NCBI RefSeq assembly: GCF_009877425.1 | Contig: NZ_WXEY01000004.1 | Coordinates: 212,331-276,330 of the forward strand | From: Heliomicrobium undosum | GTDB lineage: Bacteria > Bacillota > Desulfitobacteriia > Heliobacteriales > Heliobacteriaceae | Reading direction: 5' to 3' | DNA: 64,000 nt | Shown here: positions 16,573 to 28,900 of the stretch, piece after piece | Numbering within the stretch: the stretch's first letter is position 1 | How the letters are laid out: the number at the start of each line of letters is the position of its first letter | The notes under the pieces: model-generated | Databases searched by the model: none | What the model was told of the DNA's origin: nothing | The model's input: only the letters and a program-made list of their open reading frames with translations | Translations under genes and position numbers: made by a program

Positions 16573-16604
16573 CCCCTGCGCCCTGAGAGGGGCGCAGGGG
16601 TTTT
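16573..16604 (+). terminator. terminator between pshA and bchM
   Basis: CCCCTGCGCCC (16573-16583) and GGGCGCAGGGG (16590-16600), perfect 11-bp stem, then TTTT. It probably ends most pshA transcripts while letting some polymerases through to the bch genes. Confidence 0.85.
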
Positions 16605-16673
16605 ATCTCGCTTACGGAAAAAACGGCCTGATCCAGGCCGGCAACAATGAATCATTCTAGGGGGGTGGAGGCC

Positions 16674-17357
16674 ATGGCAAACGAACTGAATTCCTATTGG
16701 ACACAACAGGAACAGGTGAGAAATTATTTTGACGGCGATGCCTTTCAGCGATGGGCGTCCATCAGCAAAGGAGAGAGCAAAAACTTTGCCCAGCGAAAGC
16801 TCATCGAAGGTCGTCAAGCCATCCACCGCTGCCTTTTGGACTGGATCGGGCCGGTAGCTGGTAAGCGCATCATCGATGCCGGATGCGGAGCAGGTTTTCT
16901 TGCAGAGATTCTCGCCGAACAGGGCGCTATCGTCAAAGGTATTGATATTTCCACGAAAATGATCGAAATGGCTTCCGCGCGCAACCGTGGAAGGGACAAC
17001 CTCGCCTTTGAGGTCAGTGATTTAGTCTCGGAAAAAGGAAATTACGACATCCTCATTTCGATGGATGTGTTGATTCATTATCCCCTTGCTGACTTGCCCG
17101 CGTTGCTGGAACATACGCTGGGCCGCGCCCGGGAACGGGCCTATATCACCTTCGCGCCGTCGACCGCATGGTTTCGCTTCCTTAAATCAGTAGGCGAGCG
17201 GATGTCGGGAAGCTCCCGCACAACCAGCGCCTATCTGCATCCGATTTCGGAGATCCATTCCATTTTGAATAAACTGGGCTACCAATCTACTCGCCAAGAG
17301 CTGGTCTCTAACATCATCTATAACGCGATGCTGTTAGAGATTAAGCCGAAACGATGA
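16674..17357 (+). CDS. bchM: Mg-protoporphyrin IX methyltransferase
   Basis: A 227-residue class I SAM methyltransferase. The SAM-binding motif I is IIDAGCGAGFLAEIL, followed by VKGIDISTKMIEMA. The N-terminal VRNYFDGDAFQRWASI and the LLDWIGPVAGKR segment are typical of BchM. It methylates the C13 propionate of Mg-protoporphyrin, the step before BchE. ATG 16674 is preferred; an upstream ATG at 16647 has no ribosome site. bchE starts 14 bases after its stop. Confidence 0.95.
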   Translation: MANELNSYWTQQEQVRNYFDGDAFQRWASISKGESKNFAQRKLIEGRQAIHRCLLDWIGPVAGKRIIDAGCGAGFLAEILAEQGAIVKGIDISTKMIEMASARNRGRDNLAFEVSDLVSEKGNYDILISMDVLIHYPLADLPALLEHTLGRARERAYITFAPSTAWFRFLKSVGERMSGSSRTTSAYLHPISEIHSILNKLGYQSTRQELVSNIIYNAMLLEIKPKR

Positions 17358-17371
17358 CTAGGAGGCTTGAC

Positions 17372-19024
17372 ATGCGCATACTGATGATCCAACCTAACTA
17401 CCATTGCGGTGGCGCCGAGATTGCTGGGAACTGGCCGCCGAGCTGGGCGCCCTATATCGGCGGATCGTTAAAGGCAGCCGGTTACACCAACATGAAATTC
17501 ATCGATGCAATGACCGAGGATCTACCAGATGACGTGCTAGCTGAAATCATCCGGAAGAACCAGCCGGATGTGGTCATGGCGAGTGCGATTACGCCGATGA
17601 TTTATAAAGCGCAAGACACCTTGCGTATTGCGAAAAAGAGCAACCCCACCTGTAAGACCATCCTGGGCGGGATCCATCCCACCTTTATGTACAGCCAGAT
17701 CCTGACCGAGACGCCCGAGATCGACTACATCGTCCGTGGCGAGGGCGAGGAGATCATTGTCAACCTGATGAACGCCATCGCCGCCGGTTCTGATCTAAAG
17801 GATCGCAAGGACATCATGGGTATCGCCTATATGGAGGACGGCAAGGTTGTCGCCACGCCGGCCCATCCGCCGATCAAGAACCTGGACGGACTGACTCCCG
17901 ACTGGAGCATCCTGGACTGGGACAAGTACATCTACATCCCCCTCAACTGCCGCGTGGCTGTGCCGAACTTCGCCCGTGGCTGCCCCTTCACCTGCCGTTT
18001 CTGCTCCCAGTGGAAGTTCTGGCGGACTTACCGGGTACGTCACCCGAAGAAGTTCGTTGACAAGATCGAGACGCTTGTCAAAGACCACAAGGTGGGTTTC
18101 TTCATCCTCGCCGACGAGGAACCGACCATCAACCGCGACAAGTTTGTGGCCATGTGCCAGGAACTGATCGATCGCAAGCTTGACGTGCACTGGGGCATTA
18201 ACACTCGCGTCACCGATATCCTGCGGGACGCCCACCTGCTGCCCTTCTACCGCAAGGCCGGCCTTGTTCACATCTCCCTCGGCACTGAGGCGGCCACCCA
18301 GATGAACCTCGACCGTTTCCGCAAGGAAACGACGATGGAAGAGAATAAGCGGGCCATCGATATGATCAAAGCCAACGGCATGGTCGCCGAGGCGCAGTTC
18401 ATCATGGGCCTGGAAAACGAATCGCCGAAGACGATCGAAGAGACCTTCCAACTGGCCCGCTACTGGGACGCGGACATGGTCAACTGGAACATGTACACGC
18501 CCTGGCCCTTCTCGGAACTCTTTGAGGAACTGGGCGACAAGGTCGAGGTTCGTGACTACTCCAAGTACAACTTCGTCACCCCGATCATGCAACCCGACGA
18601 GATGGACCGGGAAGATGTCCTCAAAGGCGTGCTTCGCAGCTATGCCCGCTTCTATATGCGCAAGAGCTTCCTCGACTATCCCTTTATCAAGGACCCTTTC
18701 AAGCGCAAGTACATGATGGGCTGCCTGAAGGCCTTTTTGAAGATGACAGCCACCCAACGCTTCTACGACATCGGACGGGTAAAGCGGAAAGGTTTCCACA
18801 CCGAGGTTGACCTGGGCTTCGATCAGTCCAAGATCGTCAGCAAGGAAGAACTGGCCCGCATCAAGGCGGCCAAGCAGGTACAGGTGGACGAGGACTTCGG
18901 CACCATCACCGCTTGCGGTGCGCCGAAGGACCTGGAGATCTCCGCCTGCGGCGCGCCCCGCGATCTGCCTTCCATTGAGACGACGCCCGATGGCAACACG
19001 GCCGTGAGGGGCATGAAGATATGA
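17372..19024 (+). CDS. bchE: anaerobic Mg-protoporphyrin IX monomethyl ester cyclase
   Basis: A 550-residue protein with an N-terminal B12-binding domain (to about residue 150) and a radical SAM domain whose cluster motif is CPFTCRFC (C-x3-C-x2-C). It builds ring E using a water-derived oxygen, the oxygen-independent alternative to AcsF, as expected in strict anaerobes. ATG 17372 is preceded by AGGAGG; ATG 17354 would overlap bchM. The C-terminus carries a short duplicated phrase, ACGAPKDL then ACGAPRDL. It overlaps bchL by four bases (ATGA). Confidence 0.96.
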   Translation: MRILMIQPNYHCGGAEIAGNWPPSWAPYIGGSLKAAGYTNMKFIDAMTEDLPDDVLAEIIRKNQPDVVMASAITPMIYKAQDTLRIAKKSNPTCKTILGGIHPTFMYSQILTETPEIDYIVRGEGEEIIVNLMNAIAAGSDLKDRKDIMGIAYMEDGKVVATPAHPPIKNLDGLTPDWSILDWDKYIYIPLNCRVAVPNFARGCPFTCRFCSQWKFWRTYRVRHPKKFVDKIETLVKDHKVGFFILADEEPTINRDKFVAMCQELIDRKLDVHWGINTRVTDILRDAHLLPFYRKAGLVHISLGTEAATQMNLDRFRKETTMEENKRAIDMIKANGMVAEAQFIMGLENESPKTIEETFQLARYWDADMVNWNMYTPWPFSELFEELGDKVEVRDYSKYNFVTPIMQPDEMDREDVLKGVLRSYARFYMRKSFLDYPFIKDPFKRKYMMGCLKAFLKMTATQRFYDIGRVKRKGFHTEVDLGFDQSKIVSKEELARIKAAKQVQVDEDFGTITACGAPKDLEISACGAPRDLPSIETTPDGNTAVRGMKI

Positions 19025-19884
19025 TTATCGCCGTATACGGTAAAGGCGGCGTCGGCAAGTCGACCACCACGTCCAACCTGGCCGTGGCCATCGCTAAGAC
19101 AGGTCGCCGTGTGTTGCAGATCGGTTGCGACCCTAAGAGCGATTCCACCTTCACCATCGCCGGGAGAATGATCCCGACGGTGGTGGAGGTCCTCGATAAG
19201 TTCAACTACCACTACGAATCAATCGAACCCGATGATCTGGTCGTCAAGGGTTACGCCGGCGTCTGTGTCGTTGAGACAGGCGGCCCGCCCGCCGGCAGCG
19301 GCTGTGGCGGTTATGTTGTCGGCGAGACGGTCAAGCTCCTCGAAAAGCTTGACATCATGAGCAAATATGACGTGATCCTCTTCGACGTCCTAGGGGATGT
19401 CGTCTGCGGCGGCTTTGCAGCGCCCCTGCAATACGCCGATCTGGCCTGTATTGTCTCCTCCAACGATTTTGACGCCCTCTTCGCGGCCAACCGCATCTGC
19501 GAGAGCATTGTGGAAAAGAACGCCTCCGGTTACGATGTAAAACTTGCTGGCGTTATCGGCAATCGCTGTGACCAGGTGGACCTGCTCGAAACCTTCACCC
19601 GGCGGATCGAAGCCCCCTTGATGGGCGTTGTTCCCCGCAACGAAGGGGTGCGCCAGTCTCGTGTCAAGGGGTATACCCTCTTTGAACTGGAAGAGATGGG
19701 GGAGCCCGTCAGCGAGATGACGAGCGAGTTTCGCAAGATGGCGGCCTATCTCCTCAGTAAGCCGGAAGGCGTTGTGCCCAACGCCGTCGGCACACGGGAA
19801 ATGTTTGAACTCTTTCGAGGGGAGGACCTGCCGTGGAAGGGATCGAACGGGAAAACGGCTGCTTCCACACCTTCTGTCCGATAG
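19021..19884 (+). CDS. bchL: dark-operative protochlorophyllide reductase, ATPase subunit BchL
   Basis: A 287-residue NifH-like protein. The P-loop is [15 protein letters not shown], the 4Fe-4S cysteines lie in [10 protein letters not shown] and [10 protein letters not shown], and the switch regions match BchL rather than BchX. The dimer hydrolyses ATP and delivers electrons to BchN-BchB for reduction of protochlorophyllide ring D. Its last 52 bases overlap bchN in another frame, so the tail after PWKGSNGK is unlikely to be structurally important. Confidence 0.97.
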   Translation: MIIAVYGKGGVGKSTTTSNLAVAIAKTGRRVLQIGCDPKSDSTFTIAGRMIPTVVEVLDKFNYHYESIEPDDLVVKGYAGVCVVETGGPPAGSGCGGYVVGETVKLLEKLDIMSKYDVILFDVLGDVVCGGFAAPLQYADLACIVSSNDFDALFAANRICESIVEKNASGYDVKLAGVIGNRCDQVDLLETFTRRIEAPLMGVVPRNEGVRQSRVKGYTLFELEEMGEPVSEMTSEFRKMAAYLLSKPEGVVPNAVGTREMFELFRGEDLPWKGSNGKTAASTPSVR

Positions 19885-21173
19885 CCAGTGTCGCCTGGTT
19901 GCACCGCAAGATCAAGGACTCCTTTTTTCTGATCGTGGGGACTCACACCTGCGCCCACTTCATCCAGACGGCTCTCGACGTCATGGTCTACGCCCATTCC
20001 CGCTTCGGCTTCGCCGTCCTGGAGGAGTCAGACCTTGTGGCGGCCTCGCCGACAGAAGAACTGGCGAAAGTAGTCGAAGACGTCAAGGCGGAATGGCAAC
20101 CGAAAGTGATCTTTCTGCTAAGCACCTGCAGTTGCGATATCCTCAAGCTCGACCTGGAGAACTCCAGCAAAGACCTGAGCAGCCGATTCGGCTTCCCTGT
20201 CGTGCCCGTGCACACCTCGGGCCTGGACCGGACATTCACCCAAGGGGAAGACGCCGTGCTGCATGCGTTGCTTCCCTTTGTTCCCCGGGAGGCGCCAAAG
20301 GCGCCAAAGGCGGAAGTCGTGGAAGAGAAGAAGCGCAGTTGGTTTTCCTTCGGCAAGGATGAGGGGAGCAAGGCGAGCGCTCCGGCGTCTCCGCAACGCA
20401 ATCTGGTCCTTGTCGGCGCGGTCACCGATTCGACGACCCAGCAGTTGCAGTGGGAGTTGAAACAACTCGGCCTGGACAAGGTTGATGTTTTCCCGAGCGG
20501 AGACATCAAGAACATGCCGGTGATCAATGAAAACACCGTCATCGCCCCATTGCAACCCTACCTGAGCGACACCTTGGCCACTTTGCGCCGTGAACGGGGC
20601 GCTAAGGTGCTGACGACACTCCTGCCCATCGGGCCCGACGGTACGGCGCGCTTTCTGGAGGCCATCTGCGCCGAATTCGGCCTGGACGCCTCCCGGGTTG
20701 CGGAAAGGGAGGCCCAGACCTGGAGTGGGTTGGAGAGCCAACTGGCCCTCCTGCGCGGCAAGCGGATCATGTTCCTCGGCGATAACCTGCTGGAGATCCC
20801 TTTGGCCCGCTTCCTCGCCGCCTGCGGCGCCGAAGTGGTTGAAGCCGGCACCCCCTATGTCCACGCCAAGGACTTATCAGAGGAGATTGCCAGACTCCGA
20901 GAAAAAGCGGTGCCCGTCATCGAAAGTCCCAACTTCGCCGCCCAGGTGGAGCGCATCGACCGTCTCCGGCCTGACCTGATTGTGGCCGGCCTCGGCATCT
21001 GCAACCCCCTCGAAGCGGCCGGCTACACGACGGCCTGGTCGATTGAATTCACCTTTGCCCAGATCCACGGCTTCGTCAATGCCATCGATCTGATCAAACT
21101 CTTCATCAAGCCGCTCTTGAAGCGGCAGGCTCTGCTCGATCAGGGCTGGGCGGAAGCGGGGTGGATCTCGTGA
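19833..21173 (+). CDS. bchN: dark-operative protochlorophyllide reductase subunit BchN
   Basis: A 446-residue NifD-like subunit. Cluster-binding cysteines lie in [23 protein letters not shown] and [11 protein letters not shown]. It binds protochlorophyllide with BchB. GTG 19833 lies after GAGGGGAGGACC inside the end of bchL; this start gives the standard family N-terminus (CFHTFCP near residue 10). An insertion of A/K/E-rich sequence near residues 148-190 is loosely conserved. Its stop overlaps the bchB GTG as GTGA. Confidence 0.97.
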   Translation: MEGIERENGCFHTFCPIASVAWLHRKIKDSFFLIVGTHTCAHFIQTALDVMVYAHSRFGFAVLEESDLVAASPTEELAKVVEDVKAEWQPKVIFLLSTCSCDILKLDLENSSKDLSSRFGFPVVPVHTSGLDRTFTQGEDAVLHALLPFVPREAPKAPKAEVVEEKKRSWFSFGKDEGSKASAPASPQRNLVLVGAVTDSTTQQLQWELKQLGLDKVDVFPSGDIKNMPVINENTVIAPLQPYLSDTLATLRRERGAKVLTTLLPIGPDGTARFLEAICAEFGLDASRVAEREAQTWSGLESQLALLRGKRIMFLGDNLLEIPLARFLAACGAEVVEAGTPYVHAKDLSEEIARLREKAVPVIESPNFAAQVERIDRLRPDLIVAGLGICNPLEAAGYTTAWSIEFTFAQIHGFVNAIDLIKLFIKPLLKRQALLDQGWAEAGWIS

Positions 21174-22789
21174 AACTCGCCTACTGGATGTATGAAGGAA
21201 CCGCCCTCTCCGGGATCGCTCGGGTCGCCGGCAGCATGCCCAAGGTACATACAGTGATACACGGACCCCAGGGCGACGGCTATATCAACGTCATGTTCTC
21301 CATGCTGGAGCGCTTCGACAAGCTCCCGCCCTTTACGCTTTCGCCCATCGGACGGCGGGAGATGGCCCAGGGTTCGAGAGCGCGCCTTGTCGATACGGTG
21401 CGGCGCGTCGAAGCGTTACACCGGCCCGATGTGATCGTCATCACCCCGACCTGCTCGTCGACGCTGCTGCAGGAAGACCTGCTGGCCGTCGCGCGCAGCC
21501 TTGGCCGCCAGACGAAGGCAAAGTTGATCGTGCCCCGGGTGAACGCCTTCCGCGACCTGGAGCACTTTGCCATGGATGATTTCCTGGCCCAGTTGGTCGC
21601 TGAGTTCGCCGTCGAACAGCCGAAGACAGAGCGGTTCAGCGTCAACCTGATTGGTCCCTCTTATCTTGGCTTTCACCAGATCCACGACCTGAACGAGATC
21701 CGGACCATGCTGGAGGAAATCGGCATCGGCGTCAACGCCGTCATCCCCTACGGGGCGACAGTGGAGACGTTGCGCAGCCTGACCGGCGCCCACCTGAACA
21801 TCTGCCTCTACCGCGAATACGGCCGTGAGGCCTGTGAATACCTGCGCAAGCGCTTCGGCATTGATTACATAACCGTCACCCCCATGGGGATCCGCCAGAC
21901 AGGCCGATTCCTGCGCGCCCTCGGAGAACAGGCTGGCATCGATGTGACGCCCTACATCCGCCGCCATCTGGCGCCTTCCGGCGCCTTGGCCCGCTTCACC
22001 AAGTCGGTCGACGCCCTGTCATCCCTCTTTGGCAAAAGGGCCGTTGTCTTTGGCGATTTCAGCCATGCTGTCGGGGCAACCCACCTGTTGCGTGAGATCG
22101 GCGTGCAAGTGGTCTGGGCCGGCACCTACATGACCGCATGGAAAGACGAATTCACCGAGGCTGTCGCTGGTTTGACTGATGAAGCCTTTGTCTGCGACGA
22201 CTTCCAGGCCGTGAGCCGGAAGATCCGCGACACCCAGCCGGACATCGTCTTCGGCACCCAGATGGAACGGCACAGCGCCGCCCGCTATGAACTGCCCTGC
22301 ATCGTCATCAGCAGTCCTGCCCATATCCTCAACTTCCCCCTCTTCCCGGCGCCGGTCCTCGGCTACCGGGGGATGACCCGCCTGCTCGACACGATCAACC
22401 AGACGATCAAACTCGGTCTGGAAGAACACCTGGTCAACATGTTCGGAGAAGACACCGCTTCAGATAGCCAGATGGAAGCGGCGGCCGTCGCTGAGGGATC
22501 CGCCGGCGCCACGGCGACGACGCCCGGACGTGTTCCGGCGACCGTCACGGCAACGGCGGGTTCGGCAGCCCCGTCCGGCGCGACAGGAGCTGTCGCAAAC
22601 GGCGATGAATTGCATTGGGACGCCGAGGCCTTGAAGGCCTTGAAGCAGGTTCCCTTTTTTGTACGAGGAAAAGTGCAGCGCAATACCGAGAACTATGCCC
22701 GCGAACGCGGTTACAGCGAGGTCACCCTGGAAGTGATCTACGCCGCCAAGGCCTATTTCGAGAGCAAGGGAAATCAGGGCAACCGGTAA
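21170..22789 (+). CDS. bchB: dark-operative protochlorophyllide reductase subunit BchB
   Basis: A 539-residue NifK-like subunit. GTG 21170 gives [19 protein letters not shown], the usual BchB N-terminus, and overlaps the bchN stop; GTG 21161 would add three residues. An aspartate near the N-terminus and cysteines such as in [13 protein letters not shown] ligate the cluster. A low-complexity A/T/G linker (about residues 435-475) connects to the C-terminal domain with [19 protein letters not shown], which covers the substrate. Confidence 0.97.
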   Translation: MKLAYWMYEGTALSGIARVAGSMPKVHTVIHGPQGDGYINVMFSMLERFDKLPPFTLSPIGRREMAQGSRARLVDTVRRVEALHRPDVIVITPTCSSTLLQEDLLAVARSLGRQTKAKLIVPRVNAFRDLEHFAMDDFLAQLVAEFAVEQPKTERFSVNLIGPSYLGFHQIHDLNEIRTMLEEIGIGVNAVIPYGATVETLRSLTGAHLNICLYREYGREACEYLRKRFGIDYITVTPMGIRQTGRFLRALGEQAGIDVTPYIRRHLAPSGALARFTKSVDALSSLFGKRAVVFGDFSHAVGATHLLREIGVQVVWAGTYMTAWKDEFTEAVAGLTDEAFVCDDFQAVSRKIRDTQPDIVFGTQMERHSAARYELPCIVISSPAHILNFPLFPAPVLGYRGMTRLLDTINQTIKLGLEEHLVNMFGEDTASDSQMEAAAVAEGSAGATATTPGRVPATVTATAGSAAPSGATGAVANGDELHWDAEALKALKQVPFFVRGKVQRNTENYARERGYSEVTLEVIYAAKAYFESKGNQGNR

Positions 22790-22812
22790 TTGCCGACGGG
22801 AGGAAATAACCG

Positions 22813-23910
22813 ATGACACAAGCGCAACCATCGAACCATAGCGAACGGCGGCAGCCGGCGCAGATCAAAGTGCCGACCTATCCCTTTACGGCGATCATCG
22901 GCCAGGAAGAGATGAAACTGGCCCTCATTCTGAACGTGATCGACCCGCGCATCGGCGGCGTCATGATCATGGGCGACCGGGGGACGGGCAAGTCGACGAC
23001 GGTCCGCGCCCTGGCTGAACTGCTGCCGGAAGTGCCTTCGGTGGCCGATTGTCCTTTCGGATGCCACCCGGAAAAGACGAGCGAGATGTGCCCCAACTGC
23101 CGTGAACGGACGGCAGAAGGGGAAGTTCTTCCCATGACCTACCGCAAGACCCGCGTCGTCGACCTCCCGTTGGGCGCGACGGAAGACCGCGTCTGCGGCA
23201 CCATCGATATCCAGAAGGCCTTGGCCGAAGGGGTTAAAGCCTTTGAACCAGGTCTCTTGGCCCAGGCTAACCGCGGCTTCCTCTATGTGGACGAGGTCAA
23301 CCTCCTCGACGACCACCTCGTCGACGTCCTCCTGGACAGCGCCGCCTCCGGCGTCAACGTGGTGGAACGGGAAGGGATCAGCATCCGCCACCCGGCCCGC
23401 TTCGTCCTCGTCGGTTCGGGCAACCCGGAAGAAGGGGAACTGCGTCCCCAGTTGCTCGACCGCTTCGGCCTTCACGCCCAGATCCGAACATTGCGCGACG
23501 CCCACAAGCGCGTCGCCATCATCCGCAGCCGCAGCGATTTCGATAACGACCCCGAGTCTTTCATCGAAAAATTCGACGCGCCCCAGGCAGAACTGCAAGC
23601 CAAGGTTACCCGAGCCAAGGAGATCCTGAGCGATGTAACCGTCGGCGACGATGTGCTCCTGAAGATCGCCCAACTCTGCATCGACCTGGAGATCGACGGC
23701 CACCGCGGTGAACTGGTTCTCGCTCGGACAGCCAAAGCCCTCGCCGCTTTTGAAGGCCGGACCGAGGTCTGTGACGACGATGTGGCCCGCATCGCCGTCC
23801 TCGGCCTGCGCCATCGCCTGCGCAAGGATCCGCTGGCGACGATGGACAACGGCCGCCGCGTTCAAGAAAAGGTAGCTCAGATTTTTGGAGTTGAGAAGGC
23901 GGGAGCATGA
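22813..23910 (+). CDS. bchI: magnesium chelatase ATPase subunit I
   Basis: A 365-residue AAA+ ATPase. Walker A is GDRGTGKST (residues 54-62), Walker B lies in [13 protein letters not shown], and [23 protein letters not shown] is the typical hairpin insert. It forms hexameric rings with BchD that drive Mg2+ insertion by BchH. GGGAGGAAA precedes ATG 22813. It overlaps bchD by four bases (ATGA). Confidence 0.97.
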   Translation: MTQAQPSNHSERRQPAQIKVPTYPFTAIIGQEEMKLALILNVIDPRIGGVMIMGDRGTGKSTTVRALAELLPEVPSVADCPFGCHPEKTSEMCPNCRERTAEGEVLPMTYRKTRVVDLPLGATEDRVCGTIDIQKALAEGVKAFEPGLLAQANRGFLYVDEVNLLDDHLVDVLLDSAASGVNVVEREGISIRHPARFVLVGSGNPEEGELRPQLLDRFGLHAQIRTLRDAHKRVAIIRSRSDFDNDPESFIEKFDAPQAELQAKVTRAKEILSDVTVGDDVLLKIAQLCIDLEIDGHRGELVLARTAKALAAFEGRTEVCDDDVARIAVLGLRHRLRKDPLATMDNGRRVQEKVAQIFGVEKAGA

Positions 23911-25913
23911 AGACAAACAGCCTGCCCTTGGCGGCCATCACCGGACAGGAAGGCATCAAACGGGCGCTGCTCCTCGTTGCCGTCGATCCAGGCTTAAAAG
24001 GGGTGGCCATCGCCGGGCCGCGGGGGACCGGTAAGACGGTTCTGGCGCGCGGGCTCCGGCAACTGCTGCCGTACATAGAACAGATCCAGGGTTGTCCCTG
24101 CCACTGCCGCCCGGATAAACCGGCCAGTTGGTGTAGCCGCTGCCGGGAGCAATACAGCGACAGGCTAAACGGTCTAAGCGGCAATGAAGATAGCATTCCT
24201 GTCCTGCGCCGGGAAGCCCCCTTCATGGAGGTTCCCCTCGGCGCCACGGAAGACCGCCTGCTCGGTGCCATCGATGTGGAGCAGTCCCTCGCCGGCGGCG
24301 CGCGGGCCTGGCAGCCGGGTCTCATCGGCGAAGCCAACCGCGGCGTGCTCTATGTGGACCAGTTGAACCTGCTTGACGACGGGCTCGTCAATTCCCTCTT
24401 CGACGCCATGTCGGGGATCTGCCGTCTCGAACGGGAAGGCATCTCCGTTCAATACCCCTCCGATTTTGTCCTCGTCGGAACCTATGACCCGGACGAGGGC
24501 GCCTTGCGGGGCCACCTGGCCGACCGCATCGCCATCCATGTGAGCAGCGGCCTCATCAACGACCTGGAACAGCGCATCGAGATCATGCGCCGCCAGGAAC
24601 TGTTCGTCGATGAGCCCGACGCCTTTGAAAAACTGTACGCCGACGAGCAGGACGATCTGCTGCGCAAAATCGATGGCGCTCGCGAACGCCTGCCTGCCGT
24701 CACCATCTCGGAGAGCCAGGTGCTCTACCTGATCGGCCAGTCCCTGAAACGGGGCGTTCCCGGTCACCGGGGCGACCTCTTCGCCGTCCGTCTCGCCAAA
24801 GCCCATGCGGCTCTGGAGGGCCGTTCGGCCGTAGAGCCCATCGACCTCGCCTTGGCCGTTGAGTTTGTGATCAAGCCGCGCCAGACCGTCGACCTTCCCG
24901 ATGAGGAAGAGCAACAACCGCCGCCTCCTCCGCCGCCGCCGCCTCCGCCACCGCCGGAGCCGGATAAAGACGACAAAGATGACCCGCCGCCTGACGCGCC
25001 CAAAGATGAACAGACGATGACCCTGCCCGAGGAGTTTTTCTTCGACGCTGAGGAAGTCCCCGTCGAAGATGAGTTGCTCTCCTTGCAGAACAAGGCCCAG
25101 CGGCAGGCCCGCGGCGGCGCTCACGGCAAGCAAAAGAGCATGGAGCGGGGACGCTACGCCCGCGCGCTCCTGCCCCCGCCGGGCAAGCCCTCGCGGATCG
25201 CCGTCGACGCCACCTTGCGGGCGGCAGCGCCTTACCAGCAGGAACGGCGACGTTCTGGCAAGTTCGGCAACCGCGAGGTCATCGTCACCGATTCGGACCT
25301 GCGGGCCAAGCAGTTCGTCCGCAAATCTGGCGCCTTGATCATCTTCGTCGTCGACGCCAGCGGCAGCATGGCCTTCAACCGGATGAGCAGCGCCAAAGGC
25401 GCCGTTTCGGTGCTGTTGAACGAGGCCTATGTCAACCGCGACAAGGTGGGCATGATCATCTTCCGCGGCCAGAAGGCCGAGGTCATCGTGCCGCCCACCC
25501 GCAGCGTCGAACTGGCCAAGAAGCGTTTCGATCAGGTGCCTGTCGGCGGCGGCTCGCCTCTGGCTGACGCCATCGCCCAGGCCCTCGAATTGGGCGTCAA
25601 GAGCATCGGCAGCGATGTGGGTCAGGTGATCATCACCCTGATCACTGACGGTCGCGGCAACATCCCTCTCAACCCCGAGGAGGGTCCCAAAAACCGGGAT
25701 CAGTTGAACGAAGAGATCCTGGCCATCAGCCGCAAGATTCCTGAGCAGGGTTTTTCCATGCTCGTCATCGATACGGCCAACAAGTTCACTTCGACCGGAT
25801 TTGCCGAAAAGATCGCCGGAGCGGCCTTCGGCCAGTACTACTACCTGCCCAAGATGTCGGCGACAACACTTGCCGAGACGGTCAAGAGCGGCGTGCACGC
25901 GCTGCGGAAATAA
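23907..25913 (+). CDS. bchD: magnesium chelatase subunit D
   Basis: A 668-residue protein: an N-terminal AAA+ domain related to BchI, a linker with a run of 13 prolines (about residues 338-350) followed by acidic DKDDKDDPP, and a C-terminal von Willebrand A domain with the MIDAS motif DASGSM (about residue 484). The Walker A motif GPRGTGKT (37-44) is intact, whereas in many BchD/ChlD proteins this domain is degenerate. It acts as a platform between BchI and BchH. Confidence 0.96.
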   Translation: MKTNSLPLAAITGQEGIKRALLLVAVDPGLKGVAIAGPRGTGKTVLARGLRQLLPYIEQIQGCPCHCRPDKPASWCSRCREQYSDRLNGLSGNEDSIPVLRREAPFMEVPLGATEDRLLGAIDVEQSLAGGARAWQPGLIGEANRGVLYVDQLNLLDDGLVNSLFDAMSGICRLEREGISVQYPSDFVLVGTYDPDEGALRGHLADRIAIHVSSGLINDLEQRIEIMRRQELFVDEPDAFEKLYADEQDDLLRKIDGARERLPAVTISESQVLYLIGQSLKRGVPGHRGDLFAVRLAKAHAALEGRSAVEPIDLALAVEFVIKPRQTVDLPDEEEQQPPPPPPPPPPPPPEPDKDDKDDPPPDAPKDEQTMTLPEEFFFDAEEVPVEDELLSLQNKAQRQARGGAHGKQKSMERGRYARALLPPPGKPSRIAVDATLRAAAPYQQERRRSGKFGNREVIVTDSDLRAKQFVRKSGALIIFVVDASGSMAFNRMSSAKGAVSVLLNEAYVNRDKVGMIIFRGQKAEVIVPPTRSVELAKKRFDQVPVGGGSPLADAIAQALELGVKSIGSDVGQVIITLITDGRGNIPLNPEEGPKNRDQLNEEILAISRKIPEQGFSMLVIDTANKFTSTGFAEKIAGAAFGQYYYLPKMSATTLAETVKSGVHALRK

Positions 25914-25926
25914 GGGGGGATAGCCA

Positions 25927-28900
25927 ATGTCGAAAAAGGTCATGCGGTTTGTCCAAGTCTATCTGGAGCGACAGATCAGCAGCGCCTTCAGCCGGGCCAT
26001 CGAGGCGAGCAATCGCACCCAACCCATCGAGATCAGCGTCACCTCCTTCTGCGTGCACGAGTTGAAAGAGAAGACCAAGATCGAAGAGTTCCGCCAGGCC
26101 GTGCTCAACGCCGACCTGCTCTTCGTCGGCCACGTCTTTGTCGACGACATCGCTCGCACCATCGCCGACGTGATCCGCAAGGAAGGCCAGCAAGTCCCGA
26201 CGGTTGTAGTCGTCAACGCCATGCCGGAACTGATGAAGCTGACCCGCATGGGCGGCTTCAAAATGGGCAGCGAACAGTCGAACGAATACATGAACATCAT
26301 CAAGCGGTTCAAGAAGAACACGGACACAGAAGAGGCGCAAGGCAAAAAGTCCGGTCCGCCTATGAACACAGACGTAATGATGACCCTCGTTCGCACCGTG
26401 CCCAAGCTGTTAAAATACATACCGGGCAAAATGCAGGACCTGCGTTCCTACATGCTCTGCTACCTCTATTGGCTCAATGGCTCGCCGAAGAACCTGGGCA
26501 ACATGGTGCTCATGCTGGCCAAGCAGTACTTTGCGCCGGAAGCGGACATCTCTTTTGACGCGCCTGTCGAGTACGCGGAAGAGGGGATCTACCATCCTGA
26601 TTCGGACCGCTGGTTTACCAGCCGCGCCGAGTATGAGGAGTGGTACCGCCGCCACGCGCCGTCGGAACTGCGTGTCGGCTTGATCGTCCTGCGCACGAGC
26701 CTGCTCGCTGACAACCATGACCACTATGACGCCGTCATCCGCGCCCTTGAAGCGAAAGGCCTCGGCGTCGTCCCCGGCATTGCCAAAGGCCTCGACTACC
26801 GTCATGTAGTCGAGCACATGTTCATGGGCAAAGGCGACGTGCGCAAGGTCGACGGGGTGATTTCCCTCACCTCCTTCAGCCTCGTCGGCGGTCCCGCCTC
26901 CAACGACGCCGAAAGCGCTGTCAAGGTCCTCTCCGCCCTCAGCGTGCCCTACCTGTCGGCCATCCCCCTCGAATTCCAGACCATCGACGAGTGGAAGTCC
27001 GACCTGTCGGGCCTCAACCCGGTCCAGGTGGCCTTGAACGTGGCCATCCCCGAACTGGACGGCCTCGTGGCCCCCACCGTCTACAGCGGCTATGCCGTCC
27101 ACGGCGCCTCCAAGGCCATCCCCATTCCGGAACGGATCGAATTGCTGACCGAGCGGATGCGGCGCATGATCCGGCTCCGCACCACAGCGAAGGCCGATAA
27201 AAAGCTGGGCATCGTCATCTTCAGCTTTCCGCCGGACAAGGGGAACGTGGGGACGGCGGCCTATCTCGATGTCTTCAAGTCCCTCTACAACCTGCTCCGC
27301 CGCCTCGATGAAGAAGGGTACACGGTGGAGCTTCCCGAGAGCCCGGAAGCGCTGATCAAGATGATCGTCGACGACGAGACGTCCATGCTGCCCTCGGCCA
27401 ACCTGCATGTGGGCGGCCGCGTCACCGTCGAAGAATACGAGAAGATCAACCCCTACTGGAAACAGATCGCCGAGACCTGGGGACCGGCGCCGGGTGAACT
27501 GAATACGGACGGCCAAGACCTGCTCGTCTTCGGTCGCCGCCTCGGCAACGTCTTCATCGGCGTGCAACCCTCCTTCGGCTATGAGAGCGACCCCATCAAA
27601 CTGCTCTTCACCCGCAACGCCTGTCCCCACCACGGCTTCGCCACCTTCTACCGCTGGCTCGACAAGGTCTACCAGGCCGACGCGCTGCTCCACTTCGGCA
27701 CCCACGGCGCCCTGGAGTTCATGCCCGGCCACCAGGTGGGGATGACCGAGTACTGCTGGCCTGACCGCCTGCTGGGTCCGGTGCCCAACTTCTATCTCTA
27801 CAGCGTCAACAACCCCTCTGAGGCGACCATCGCCAAGCGGCGGAGCGCCGCCACCCTCGTCTCCTACCTGACGCCGCCGGCTGAGAATGCCGGCCTCTAC
27901 AAGGACCTGCGGGACCTGAAAGACCTGATCAGCATGTGGGGTGAAAACCGCCACAACGCCCGCGGCGAGTCCATCCTGGAGACGATCATCGAAAAAGTCC
28001 TGGCCCTGCACCTCGACAAGGATGTGCCGCTGACGAAGGAACCGGGCCAGGAGTTCATCGGCAAGCTCTACGTCTACCTGACCGACCTGGAAAACCGCCT
28101 CATCCCGACGGGCTTACATATCCTCGGCGAAGCGCCCCATGCCCAGACGCTGGGCGACTACCTGTCGGCCATCAGCTACTTCGACCGTCCGGAAAAGGGG
28201 ATCCGCTCCCTGGCCGGTCTCGCCTCTGAGGCCATGGGCATCCCCTTCAGCGATCTGGAACGGCGCGCCGAACTCGGCGAACAGGCAGCGATTGAGAAGC
28301 TGGAAGTGGTGCGCCAAGCGGTGCAACATGGCGTCCAGAAGATGATCGCCGAGTTCCTCCAGAAAGATGAGCGCGGTCGCTTCAGCTTCCTGCGCGGCAA
28401 GGCGGAGACGCTCGCCGCCAAAGCGATGCAGGAATTCCTCCTCGACCGGACGCAGACCGGGTTGGAGGTCGACATCCCTGTGGCGGCCCGCACCTTCGTC
28501 TACCTGCAGGATGTGCTCAAGGACATCGTCCTGGCCGAAGAGGTCAACGGCCTGATCAAGGCCCTCGACGGCGAGTACATCAAGCCGGGACCGGGCGGAG
28601 ACCCTGTGCGCAACCCGAAGACGCTGCCGACGGGGCACAACATCCATGCCCTCGATCCCCAGGCGATCCCCACCTCCGTCGCCGTCCGCGCCGGCCAGCG
28701 GGTCGCCGAGATGATGCTGCAAAAACTGTACGACGCCAATGGTGTCTACCCCGAGTCGATCGCCGTCGTCCTCTGGGGCACCGACAACATCAAGACCTAC
28801 GGCGAAGGCATCGCCCAAGCCATGGCCTTGATGGGCATCAAACCGGTGCCGGACGATCTGGGCCGCATGACCCGCCTGCGCCTCATCCCCCTCGAAGAAC

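Noticed and set aside
14541..16826. 761-codon minus-strand frame opposite pshA
   Set aside because: It mirrors pshA exactly; strong third-position C bias of pshA removes stops on the other strand. No ribosome site or family motif.
24174..25943. 589-codon minus-strand frame opposite bchD
   Set aside because: Antisense shadow of a high-GC gene; composition (D, G, H, R, Q rich) is typical of such shadows.
26410..28011. 533-codon minus-strand frame opposite bchH
   Set aside because: Same antisense effect within a gene with complete family motifs.
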